NCBI RefSeq assembly: GCF_014836645.1
Contig: NZ_JACSQM010000002.1
Coordinates: 1-64,000 of the forward strand
DNA from: Fictibacillus norfolkensis
Lineage (GTDB): Bacteria > Bacillota > Bacilli > Bacillales > Fictibacillaceae
Direction of reading: 5' to 3'
Length of the DNA stretch: 64,000 nt
The number at the start of each line of letters is the position of its first letter. Positions within the stretch are counted from its first letter, which is position 1. The translations under genes were made by a program, and so were the position numbers. Below are positions 16,825-22,944 of this stretch, one piece after another. The notes under the pieces are model-generated. The model saw only the letters and a list, made by a program, of their open reading frames with translations, searched no databases and was not told where the DNA came from.

Positions 16825-17106
16825 ATGTGGTTATGGATTTTCTTAGCTGTATGCGCAGCTGCAGCTCTATTTATTTTAATTCCAGGAATTAAGGCCATGA
16901 AGGAATCAATGGGTACCGTTCAACAAATGAAGAGCACTGGAGACAGCATTACCGCTCGGATGAATGATGTAAAAACGCAGCAGCAACTTCTTCAAGAGAA
17001 GAAAGATTACTTAAGATATGACATTTACCAAAAGAAAAATAGTTTTTCAGCTGTTAAAGAAGGGTTCACAGATTTAAAAGATACCTTTAAGAAAATAAAA
17101 AACTAA
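16825..17106 (+). CDS. Small membrane-anchored coiled-coil protein
   Basis: A 93-residue protein with one N-terminal membrane helix (WLWIFLAVCAAAALFILIPG, residues 2-21) and a helical, coiled-coil-like remainder rich in Lys, Gln and Asp. Topology suggests a cytoplasmic or extracellular helical tail on a single anchor. Function unknown. GGAGG at 16809-16813 favours TTG at 16822 or ATG at 16825. It is followed closely by the next gene, so the two are probably an operon. Confidence 0.65.
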   Translation: MWLWIFLAVCAAAALFILIPGIKAMKESMGTVQQMKSTGDSITARMNDVKTQQQLLQEKKDYLRYDIYQKKNSFSAVKEGFTDLKDTFKKIKN

Positions 17107-17121
17107 AGGAATATGATAACC

Positions 17122-17844
17122 ATGCGGATTACAACTTTTGTAATGGCTGCGATCGAACAGCCTGATGATGATATATTGAGTGAATTGCACGAGGAGGAAT
17201 TGCCCTCTTATGAAATCTCAAAAAAAGGGTTGTATACCGCATATGCCTTGGAATCTGGTGAACGTTTAATTAAGGACGAAAAAGATACGTGGTATGTGTG
17301 TGCTTCTTTTGAAAGAAAAACGCTTCATGAGATCAAATATGGCAGACAGCTCTTTGCACCACCTTATACGGATATTCCTATGGAACAACTACCTTTTGTA
17401 GAGTTGCTGCAACGAAATAATTGGACTCCGTTACACGCTCATTATGATAAAGCATTGTGTCATGTCATAGCTGAAGTAGATGACATGGATTCCGTTTCAT
17501 TAGAATTTCAATCCAGACTAGCACATGCTGATGGAGATGACGATCCGCAAGTTGCACACTCTCTTCATTACATAGAATCTAAGCTGAACGGTAAACGCAC
17601 CCGATTTATTTCAGGTTGGGAATCTCATTCTTTTGCAACTATTACGGAAAGTGATGAATTTGCTCAAAACATTCTTCTTCCTACGTCTTCTTGGCTCTAT
17701 CTTTTGTATTTTGAACATTTTCTACATCACAAAGGATCGGTTCCATCAGACCAGATGATGCCAAGATTATTAGGTAATCTATGGGCTTCTACAGGAAATG
17801 AAGTTCCTTACAATAAGGAGCTTGTACAGATTAAAAAGTTATAA
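17122..17844 (+). CDS. Hypothetical protein, 240 aa
   Basis: A soluble acidic protein that I do not recognise. It has no signal peptide or membrane segment, few Cys, and a mixed alpha/beta pattern. The middle contains a His/Asp-rich loop (LAHADGDDDPQVAHSLHYIES). AAAGGA at 17105-17110 is only two bases from the ATG at 17113 but eleven from the ATG at 17122, so the latter is preferred. It follows the small membrane protein by 15 bases and the pair is likely cotranscribed. Confidence 0.68.
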   Translation: MRITTFVMAAIEQPDDDILSELHEEELPSYEISKKGLYTAYALESGERLIKDEKDTWYVCASFERKTLHEIKYGRQLFAPPYTDIPMEQLPFVELLQRNNWTPLHAHYDKALCHVIAEVDDMDSVSLEFQSRLAHADGDDDPQVAHSLHYIESKLNGKRTRFISGWESHSFATITESDEFAQNILLPTSSWLYLLYFEHFLHHKGSVPSDQMMPRLLGNLWASTGNEVPYNKELVQIKKL

Positions 17845-17849
17845 TTAAA

Positions 17850-17872
17850 GCCTCTAGCATTTAGCTAGAGGC
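17850..17872. terminator. Hairpin between convergent genes
   Basis: A perfect 9-bp stem GCCTCTAGC with its complement and a five-base loop between two convergent genes. T runs are interrupted on both strands, so it is a likely but not ideal bidirectional terminator. Confidence 0.6.
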
Positions 17873-17879
17873 CCATTAT

Positions 17880-18242
17880 TTATTTTACAACAAGTTTTGA
17901 TACCATATCCGCATGACCGTTTCCACAAGGAACGCTGCATCGAAGAGTATATTCACCGGGCTTTAAATTTACAACATCAGAAGAACCACCTGTTACGTTC
18001 ACGTCTTCTCCCTCGATCATGACCGCGTGGTTGCCATCAACGTTTTCAAGTTTAAGAGCTACATCTTTATTTGCTGGAATTTCATACTCTTTTTTATCAA
18101 ATTTAAAATTACTAGCTTCAATTGTAATCGTTTCTTCCGCATTCTTTGTGCTTTTTTCTTTGTCTTTTCCTCCACCGCAAGCTGCCAATATTCCAATAGC
18201 TAGAACTGCGATCGCTGCAAGCCATAAAGATTTTTTTAGCAT
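17880..18242 (-). CDS. Cupredoxin lipoprotein with a Cu(A)-type site
   Basis: A 120-residue lipoprotein with lipobox LAAC and a single cupredoxin domain. The C-terminal motif C-x3-C-x3-H-x2-M (CSVPCGNGHADM) is exactly that of the binuclear Cu(A) centre of cytochrome c oxidase subunit II. An upstream His in VDGNHAVMIEG gives the remaining ligand. Unlike subunit II it has no transmembrane hairpin, so it is a lipid-anchored electron-transfer or copper-binding domain. Related small proteins occur in Bacillus, but a partner is not known here. It lies downstream of the UGA-containing redoxin gene on the same strand, with a terminator between. Confidence 0.85.
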   Translation of the reverse strand: MLKKSLWLAAIAVLAIGILAACGGGKDKEKSTKNAEETITIEASNFKFDKKEYEIPANKDVALKLENVDGNHAVMIEGEDVNVTGGSSDVVNLKPGEYTLRCSVPCGNGHADMVSKLVVK

Positions 18243-18332
18243 GGAAAATCCCTCCTAGAGTCTTTCTACTTTCATTATAACCCCATTTTATAACAACTAG
18301 TATGGAGAAACTGTGACAGATAACGAATCCCG

Positions 18333-18363
18333 AAAAAAATAGTCCGTTGGTTGTCGGACTATT
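18333..18363 (-). terminator. Terminator of the redoxin gene
   Basis: A 9-bp stem (AATAGTCCG and complement), an eight-base loop and a T run on the minus strand. It overlaps the redoxin stop codon and separates this gene from the Cu(A) lipoprotein gene. Confidence 0.85.
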
Positions 18364-18874
18364 TCTCTAACTTCTTATATTCTTTATGAATCTGTTTAGA
18401 CGTTTGATCGATCTCTTCTCCCCAATGGTCGTTCACCTTAGTAACGATAACCTTTCCTTCCTTGTCGATCAGTGCGTAACCACGTTTAGCTACACTGTCC
18501 CCTTTCATATCCAAATGGTCAATGAGCTTAAATTCCGGATCAGATAAAAACGGAAAAGCAGGTTTCATCTCTTTGTGAAGGAAAGACAGATGCTCAACCG
18601 TATCAGAGCTTACCGCATAGATATTTACATCCATATCTTTAAATTTACCTATATTTCCATTCAGCTGAACCAGCTGCTTTTGGCAGAGACCTCAGCCAGC
18701 TGTTGTAAATAAAAAAATGAGTGACGGTTTGTCAGATGGAAAAACAACTACAGGTTCACCGTTTTGATTTTCTAGCTTTGCCTCTTTTATTTTTGAATCA
18801 TTTCCACATCCAGCAGCCACAAGCATAAGAACGATAGCTACGCAAATACTGAAATTTTTATGTATCTTTTTCAT
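18359..18874 (-). CDS. Redoxin-type lipoprotein, probable selenoprotein (U61-x-x-C64)
   Basis: The gene is read as one 171-residue protein through an in-frame TGA at 18694-18692. Residues 1-22 are a signal peptide with lipobox VAAGC. The mature protein has a thioredoxin/AhpC-like fold: the strand IFLFTTAG, then Sec61-Gly-Leu-Cys64 at the active-site helix, a second strand NIYAVSSDT, the cis-Pro-like KPAFPFLSD segment, and GYALIDKEGKVI. Both sides of the TGA are in the same frame, belong to the same fold and are equally conserved-looking, and the TGA falls on the peroxidatic/disulfide Cys position. A hairpin with loop GUU follows it. The alternative is a nonsense mutation or sequencing error. 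Expected location: outer face of the membrane. Confidence 0.82.
18662..18676 (-). promoter_or_regulatory. Candidate bacterial SECIS hairpin of the redoxin gene
   Basis: In the mRNA, CAGCUG-GUU-CAGCUG forms a 6-bp stem with a GU-starting loop. The loop begins 22 nt after the UGA. Bacterial SECIS elements recognised by SelB are short hairpins within the coding region, close behind the UGA, with G in the first loop positions. An alternative weak fold (CUGC-CAAAA-GCAG) overlaps its 5' side. Confidence 0.6.
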
Positions 18875-18999
18875 GCCAATCCCCTTTCTTACGTTTCAAA
18901 GTAATTATGTATGGTAATCTATAATCTCTACGATCTATCATTTATTATAATAGTAAATGGTAAAGCATATGCAATAAATTAAATATGAAGGATGTTTCC

Positions 19000-19704
19000 A
19001 TGTTAAAGAAATTGTTAATCTCTATTATTAGTATCGTGTTCCTTATGTCTGGCTGTAGTTATTTGACTTCTAACGATGAACAACGAATTCCTGTAAAGGT
19101 TGAAAAGGTTGTTGACGGAGATACGATCAAAGTTCGAGTTGATGGTAAGTTAGAAACCGTTCGTTTTCTGCTCGTGGATACACCAGAAAGTGTTCATCCT
19201 TCTAAACCGATACAGCCCTTTAGCAAAGAAGCTAGTAAACACGCAGGAGATATGTTAAAAGACGCTGATGTTCAGTTAGAGCTTGGTATTGGAGAACGAG
19301 ATAAGTACGGTCGTCTTCTCGCTTATGTCTATGCAGATGGGAAAAGCGTTCAGGAAAGCCTGCTAAAGAAAGGATTAGCACGTGTAGCCTATGTGTTCGA
19401 GCCGAATACGAAGTATGTAGATCAGTACGAAAGTATACAAAAACAAGCCCAAAAAGAGGGTGTCGGTATTTGGAGCTTAGAGAACTATGTTCAAGAAGAT
19501 GGTTATGTATCAGATAATGATGAAGATAAACCTGAAGACCAAGCCAAAAATGAAGATTGTACGATAAAAGGTAACATCAGCTCTTCTGGAGGTAAAATTT
19601 ATCATCTGGAGAGTGGACGCTATTATAAAGTGACAAAGCCCGAAAAATGGTTTTGCACCGAAAAAGAAGCGATGGATTCGGGATTTAGAAAATCTAAACA
19701 ATAA
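19000..19704 (+). CDS. Thermonuclease-family (SNase) lipoprotein
   Basis: A 234-residue secreted nuclease with signal peptide and lipobox LMSGC. The SNase domain (about 28-150) has the calcium/active-site pattern VVDGDTIKV, VRFLLVDTPES (catalytic Arg and Glu) and GERDKYGRLLAYVY (second Arg), as in staphylococcal nuclease and B. subtilis YncB. After an acidic linker comes a C-terminal module beginning CTIKGNISSSGGKIYH and ending WFCTEKEAMDSGFR, with two Cys, a segment often attached to SNases in Bacillus. Start is ATG at 19000, seven bases from GAAGGATG; the ATG at 18985 overlaps that site. Confidence 0.88.
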   Translation: MLKKLLISIISIVFLMSGCSYLTSNDEQRIPVKVEKVVDGDTIKVRVDGKLETVRFLLVDTPESVHPSKPIQPFSKEASKHAGDMLKDADVQLELGIGERDKYGRLLAYVYADGKSVQESLLKKGLARVAYVFEPNTKYVDQYESIQKQAQKEGVGIWSLENYVQEDGYVSDNDEDKPEDQAKNEDCTIKGNISSSGGKIYHLESGRYYKVTKPEKWFCTEKEAMDSGFRKSKQ

Positions 19705-19707
19705 TAA

Positions 19708-19744
19708 AAACCGCTGATGAGTTTTATAAAGTCATCAGCGGTTT
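19708..19744. terminator. Bidirectional terminator between SNase and HesB-like genes
   Basis: A perfect 13-bp stem (AAACCGCTGATGA and complement) lies between the two convergent genes, with a T-rich tract on each side. Confidence 0.87.
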
Positions 19745-19750
19745 GGTTTG

Positions 19751-20032
19751 TTAACAGCAATCGTCCTGTCCAAGCATCACGAGACCTGATCCATATTTAG
19801 AATCTTCAAAGTCTAATTTTAATGCAGAAGTCTGTTCTTTGATCCTTGGGTCAAACGCTACACGAATACCGTTGATTTCTTCGATAATATCAGAGTTTTC
19901 CGGCTCATCCAGAGCCAGGCCAAGCTTAGGACCTCCTCAGCCCATTCCTGAGAAGTAAACTCTTATTCCATTGGCGTTGTTCATTTCAAGCACTTCTTCT
20001 ATATACTTCCTTGCGCTTAATGTTATATCCAT
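19751..20032 (-). CDS. HesB/IscA-like probable selenoprotein (Sec32)
   Basis: A 93-residue A-type iron-sulfur scaffold-like protein, read through an in-frame TGA at 19939-19937. The sequence around it is IRVYFSGMG-U-GGPKLGLALDEP, where HesB/IscA proteins have their first cluster-ligand Cys. The C-terminus LGQDDCC supplies the other ligands. HesB-like proteins with Sec at this place are a known bacterial selenoprotein family. ATG at 20032 has the strong site AGAGGTGATGG. A hairpin with G in the loop follows the UGA. Without read-through there is only a 31-codon stub, so ordinary annotation would miss the gene. The product could bind or transfer Fe-S or another thiophilic ligand; its role is not established. 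Confidence 0.87.
19900..19918 (-). promoter_or_regulatory. Candidate bacterial SECIS hairpin of the HesB-like gene
   Basis: In the mRNA CUGGCUC-UGGAU-GAGCCGG folds into a 7-bp stem (one U-G pair) with a five-base loop whose second base is G. The stem begins 18 nt after the UGA and the loop 25 nt after it, within the spacing reported for bacterial SECIS elements. Confidence 0.6.
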
Positions 20033-20180
20033 AACCATCACCTCTTACAAGAAGTATAACGCAGATGTGAGGTCATCGTCTAAGAAAGGGCTTAAGTTCC
20101 CATTCCACTTACAAGGGAGATGTATTAGTACATCAATAGTGTCCACTGTAGATGTACAAAATTCGTGTAAGTGTAATTGT

Positions 20181-20375
20181 CTAGGGTCTGTCCCCTCCTC
20201 GCAGTTGTTTCAGCACTTGCTCAATGTCTCCAGGAGTGAATCCACAGATTTCCATCGCTTCAGTCACTTTCGCAGCTATATTTTCTTTCCCTTGGTGTTC
20301 TTTAATGCGCAGAAGCAACTCATTAACTTTAGCTGCATTGTATGTTTCATGATAACTCTTAATAAATGTATCCAT
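20181..20375 (-). CDS. Hypothetical protein, 64 aa
   Basis: A small soluble, mostly helical protein (MDTFIKSYHETYNAAKVNEL at the start). ATG at 20375 is preceded by AGGAGAGGAATTGAG, a good site. I know no family. It is transcribed in the same direction as the HesB-like selenoprotein gene and ends 148 bases before it, so cotranscription is possible but unproven. Its last codons and stop coincide with the motif GGGGACAGACCC. Confidence 0.6.
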   Translation of the reverse strand: MDTFIKSYHETYNAAKVNELLLRIKEHQGKENIAAKVTEAMEICGFTPGDIEQVLKQLRGGDRP

Positions 20376-20471
20376 CTCAATTCCTCTCCTTTCGTTTTAT
20401 ATTGCGGTAGCCATATATATGTTGTGTACAACTCTCGTTAGAATTTGTCTATACGTCATTTGAAGAATAAT

Positions 20472-20502
20472 AAAAAAGCCCGGTACATAAATACCAGGCT
20501 GT
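20472..20502 (-). terminator. Terminator of the DedA gene
   Basis: Stem AGCCTGGTA with TACCGGGCT (one U-G pair), a six-base loop and a T run on the minus strand. Confidence 0.8.
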
Positions 20503-20530
20503 TCCGTGTAAAACAGTATAATAGCAATGA

Positions 20531-21115
20531 CTATTTCTTCTTCACTTTATATAGAATGAACAAAAAGATGACAACTACTGCTATTATCATAATACCGCGT
20601 GTGTAAGGAGCAGCGATTGTTTTAATATCTTCCCAATTGGAGCCAAGACGGCTGCCTAATTCAATAAAGAAAATGGACCATGGAATAACAGCTAAGGTTG
20701 TAAACAATGTAAACTTTGCGAATGACATTTTTGCGATCCCTGCTGGAATGCTGATCGCATGTCTTACAACCGGAATAAATCGTGCAAAAAAGATGACGCC
20801 TGTTCCATATTTATTGAACCATCTCTCCGACAAGTCGATCTGTTTATTAGAGATTAGTACATACTTTCCATATTTCTCAAGAAACGGACGGCCACCGTAA
20901 TAGCCCATCCAATACAAGAAAAGCTGTGCTAGTGTTCCTCCGATTGTCCCGGCAATCACACTCAACGTGAAGTTCAAGTGTCCCTGAGACACCATATATC
21001 CTCCATAAGATAACACCAGCTCACTCGGGATCACTTCAACCATTAAACCAAGCGCGATCCCTAAGTGTCCTAAACTCATAATCCATTCTAATAGAGAAAT
21101 CACTAAATCTTTCAT
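20531..21115 (-). CDS. DedA-family membrane protein
   Basis: A 194-residue DedA/SNARE-associated (VTT) protein. The re-entrant motif is visible as EVIPSELVLSYGGYMVSQGH (about residues 23-42), and the second motif FFARFIPVVRHAISIPAGIAKM spans about 106-127. These carry the acidic and arginine residues needed for activity in the family, which now includes undecaprenyl-phosphate and phosphatidylethanolamine flippases. Start is ATG at 21115 behind AAAGGAGACATA; a longer frame upstream only reads into the repeat element. Confidence 0.88.
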   Translation of the reverse strand: MKDLVISLLEWIMSLGHLGIALGLMVEVIPSELVLSYGGYMVSQGHLNFTLSVIAGTIGGTLAQLFLYWMGYYGGRPFLEKYGKYVLISNKQIDLSERWFNKYGTGVIFFARFIPVVRHAISIPAGIAKMSFAKFTLFTTLAVIPWSIFFIELGSRLGSNWEDIKTIAAPYTRGIMIIAVVVIFLFILYKVKKK

Positions 21116-21174
21116 TATGTCTCCTTTAATGTTTTCATTGGCTGTTTTTGTATTCGATGCAGATCGATGAAAGT

Positions 21175-21430
21175 AGTTGACTTCCGCTCCCGGTTGCTCG
21201 CTTTCCATGGGGCGTACGGTAAGCCTCCTGCCGCTACGCGCCATTAGGAGTCTCCACCTGTCTTGTTGCAGTGGCTAGCCCCTCGAGGTCAAAAGTCAAA
21301 CGGTCAAGAAGGCAAAGTTCGCCTTCCTAGCCCATTCAACTTTTGCTTGTCGGAGCTGAACGAGCCACTTCCACTTTTCGGACAGACCGTTCTTCCCATA
21401 GGAGTCGGCAACCTGCCGCTTCAGTCAACT
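21175..21430. repeat. GC-rich palindromic intergenic repeat, longer copy
   Basis: A 256-base element with imperfect terminal inverted repeats: AGTTGACT at both ends, then matching GGTTGC and ATGGG segments. Internal hairpins include GAAGGC-AAAGTTC-GCCTTC. Its left third shares TTCCGCTC, GGTTGCTCGCTTTCC and GGGGC with the element at 28679-28805. Base composition is clearly richer in G+C than the neighbours. No transposase is present, so it looks like a non-autonomous or REP-like repeat; similar sequences are common between genes in bacilli. Confidence 0.7.
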
Positions 21431-21498
21431 TGCAAAAGAAGCGCACACGATGCATCAATATACAAATAACCTTTTAAAACAGCCATTTGAAAATCTTT

Positions 21499-21843
21499 TC
21501 ATTTAATTCCAATAACAAAGCCTGTCCAAGCTGCTAGTAGTCCTAATATATATGTAAGGAATAAATACGTTAGACCTCTTTTAGCATTGCTCTTTAATAT
21601 GGTAACAGCTTCAAATTGCAAGGTGGAAAAAGTGGTGAGAGCACCCAAAAAACCAGTCGCATACAGTGAACTCAATAAACTGTCTCCTTCATCTGCCACA
21701 TACCACCCTAACAGAAGCGATCCAGCGACGTTAACAGCCAAAGTTCCCCATGGGAAACCTCTATTTATCCGTTGACTAATTAAAAAACGAACAACCGCAC
21801 CTACTGCTCCACCAGCTGCTACTGCTATTGTTTGTGCTATCAT
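21499..21843 (-). CDS. crcB: CrcB/FluC fluoride channel subunit
   Basis: A 114-residue four-helix protein of the CrcB/Fluc family, which exports fluoride as a dual-topology dimer. Signatures: GGAVGAVVRFLISQ (10-23), the PWGTLAVNVAGSLLLGW segment with the key Asn, and GFLGALTTFSTLQFE (about 68-82) with the Phe-box. It overlaps the preceding crcB gene by four bases; paired genes of this type encode heterodimeric channels in Firmicutes. No fluoride riboswitch was found upstream of the pair. Confidence 0.92.
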   Translation of the reverse strand: MIAQTIAVAAGGAVGAVVRFLISQRINRGFPWGTLAVNVAGSLLLGWYVADEGDSLLSSLYATGFLGALTTFSTLQFEAVTILKSNAKRGLTYLFLTYILGLLAAWTGFVIGIK

Positions 21844-22229
21844 TGTTCTGCACCTGCTTTGCCATAGTAAATAGAACCTACCTTCATTCCCAAGTAGATA
21901 GCGATAACACCTGTAACAGCACTTGCAGAAAAATATAAAAATGCCATTGTATACAGCTGATCCTCAACAAGTAATAATATTTCTGTGTTAAATGTAGAGA
22001 ATGTTGTAAAAGAACCGATTACACCAGTCTGTAGGGCAATTATTAAGTTGTTGTTCTTTATTCGATTCACACCAAAAACAACGAACCAGCCTAGAATAAA
22101 ACTGCCGATTACGTTAACAAAAAAAGTAGGAAACGGAAAAGATGCCTGTGGGTTGAAAAGAAACAGACCGCACCAAAAACGCAGCAGTGCTCCAACTATT
22201 CCTCCAAACGCGACTGCAAGTATTTTCAC
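21840..22229 (-). CDS. crcB: CrcB/FluC fluoride channel subunit, partner
   Basis: A 129-residue CrcB/Fluc protein, first gene of the pair. It has GGIVGALLRFWCG near the start, PFPTFFVNVIGSFILGW with the conserved Asn, and GVIGSFTTFSTFNTE with the Phe-box. The stop overlaps the start of the second crcB. The two differ in charge at the loop ends, as expected if they insert in opposite orientations. ATG at 22229 is some 14 bases from AGGAGG. Confidence 0.92.
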   Translation of the reverse strand: MKILAVAFGGIVGALLRFWCGLFLFNPQASFPFPTFFVNVIGSFILGWFVVFGVNRIKNNNLIIALQTGVIGSFTTFSTFNTEILLLVEDQLYTMAFLYFSASAVTGVIAIYLGMKVGSIYYGKAGAEQ

Positions 22230-22253
22230 GTAAAAAAATCCTCCTATATGTAC

Positions 22254-22284
22254 AAAAAGATTAAGACATTCAGCCTTAATCTTT
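22254..22284 (-). terminator. Terminator of the CBS-domain gene
   Basis: A 10-bp perfect stem (AAAGATTAAG and complement) with a nine-base loop and T run on the minus strand, overlapping the stop of the CBS gene. Confidence 0.8.
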
Positions 22285-22698
22285 CGTAACTTCCTTATTC
22301 CAGATTAAATTTGCACAATACTTGATAATGTCCCGTCTTCTAATAATTCCAATAAAATGGCCGTCATCATCTGTAACGGGTATAAAATTTTGGTCGGTAG
22401 ACAAAGTAATAAGATCTTCCATGTTAGAGTTTATGGAAACAGAGATATTATTTATCCGCTGAGGTACATTCACTAACTTCGTCTTTAATACATCATCATA
22501 CCCTTTGTCAAAGGCTTCTCTAAGTTTCCATAACAGATCGCCTTCCGTTAACGTTCCTATGTAACGACCTTCTTCTGAGACGAGAGGCACAGAGGTGTAC
22601 TTGTGGTAGGATAACTTTTCAAGTGCCTGTCTCATCGTTGCTTCTGGGTTCAAATACTTCACTTCATCTTTAGGCAACAAATAAAAAGCAATATTCAT
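22276..22698 (-). CDS. Two-CBS-domain protein
   Basis: A 140-residue protein made of a tandem CBS pair (Bateman module), about residues 10-65 and 80-135. The strands SVPLVSEEGRYIGTLTEGDL and FIPVTDDDGHFIGIIRRRDI are the typical second halves of each CBS motif. Such modules bind adenine nucleotides and sense energy or c-di-AMP; no catalytic partner is fused here. It is monocistronic with its own terminator. Confidence 0.85.
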   Translation of the reverse strand: MNIAFYLLPKDEVKYLNPEATMRQALEKLSYHKYTSVPLVSEEGRYIGTLTEGDLLWKLREAFDKGYDDVLKTKLVNVPQRINNISVSINSNMEDLITLSTDQNFIPVTDDDGHFIGIIRRRDIIKYCANLIWNKEVTKD

Positions 22699-22886
22699 GT
22701 TAGTACGCGCTCTCCTTTTTAAGCCTGATTCACGCTTATTTTAAACGCTTAGATAAAAAACATCACTTTATTATACCAAAAAGGACTCCTATCTGCTTGT
22801 TAAATCACTACCCTTTAGACAATCGTTTTAGACTATATATTTCTCATCTAGTAAAAAATCTTCAAATCCAAGAAATAATATTTTAC

Positions 22887-22907
22887 AAATCGTAATCATT
22901 ACGTTTA
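22887..22907 (+). promoter_or_regulatory. Zur box upstream of znuA
   Basis: AAATCGTAATCATTACGTTTA is an almost exact match to the B. subtilis Zur operator AAATCGTAATnATTACGATTT. It lies 38 bases before the znuA-like start codon, placing the gene under zinc-dependent repression. Confidence 0.92.
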
Positions 22908-22944
22908 TAATGAGTAAGGATTGTTTGAAAGGAGAGAAAGCTAA

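Noticed and set aside
18359..18874. Reading the redoxin as a frameshifted or nonsense pseudogene
   Set aside because: There is no frameshift, only one TGA at the catalytic Cys position. A second gene of the same kind lies 1.1 kb away and both have SECIS-like hairpins, so Sec is the better reading. Sequencing error remains possible for one but hardly both.
19971..20441. A 156-codon plus-strand frame over the HesB-like and 64-residue genes
   Set aside because: No ribosome binding site, composition unlike a real protein, and it is antisense to two better supported genes.
22200..22300. A fluoride riboswitch ahead of the crcB pair
   Set aside because: Only about 46 bases separate the crcB pair from the CBS gene, and they are taken up by the CBS terminator and the ribosome binding site; no crcB-motif structure fits.
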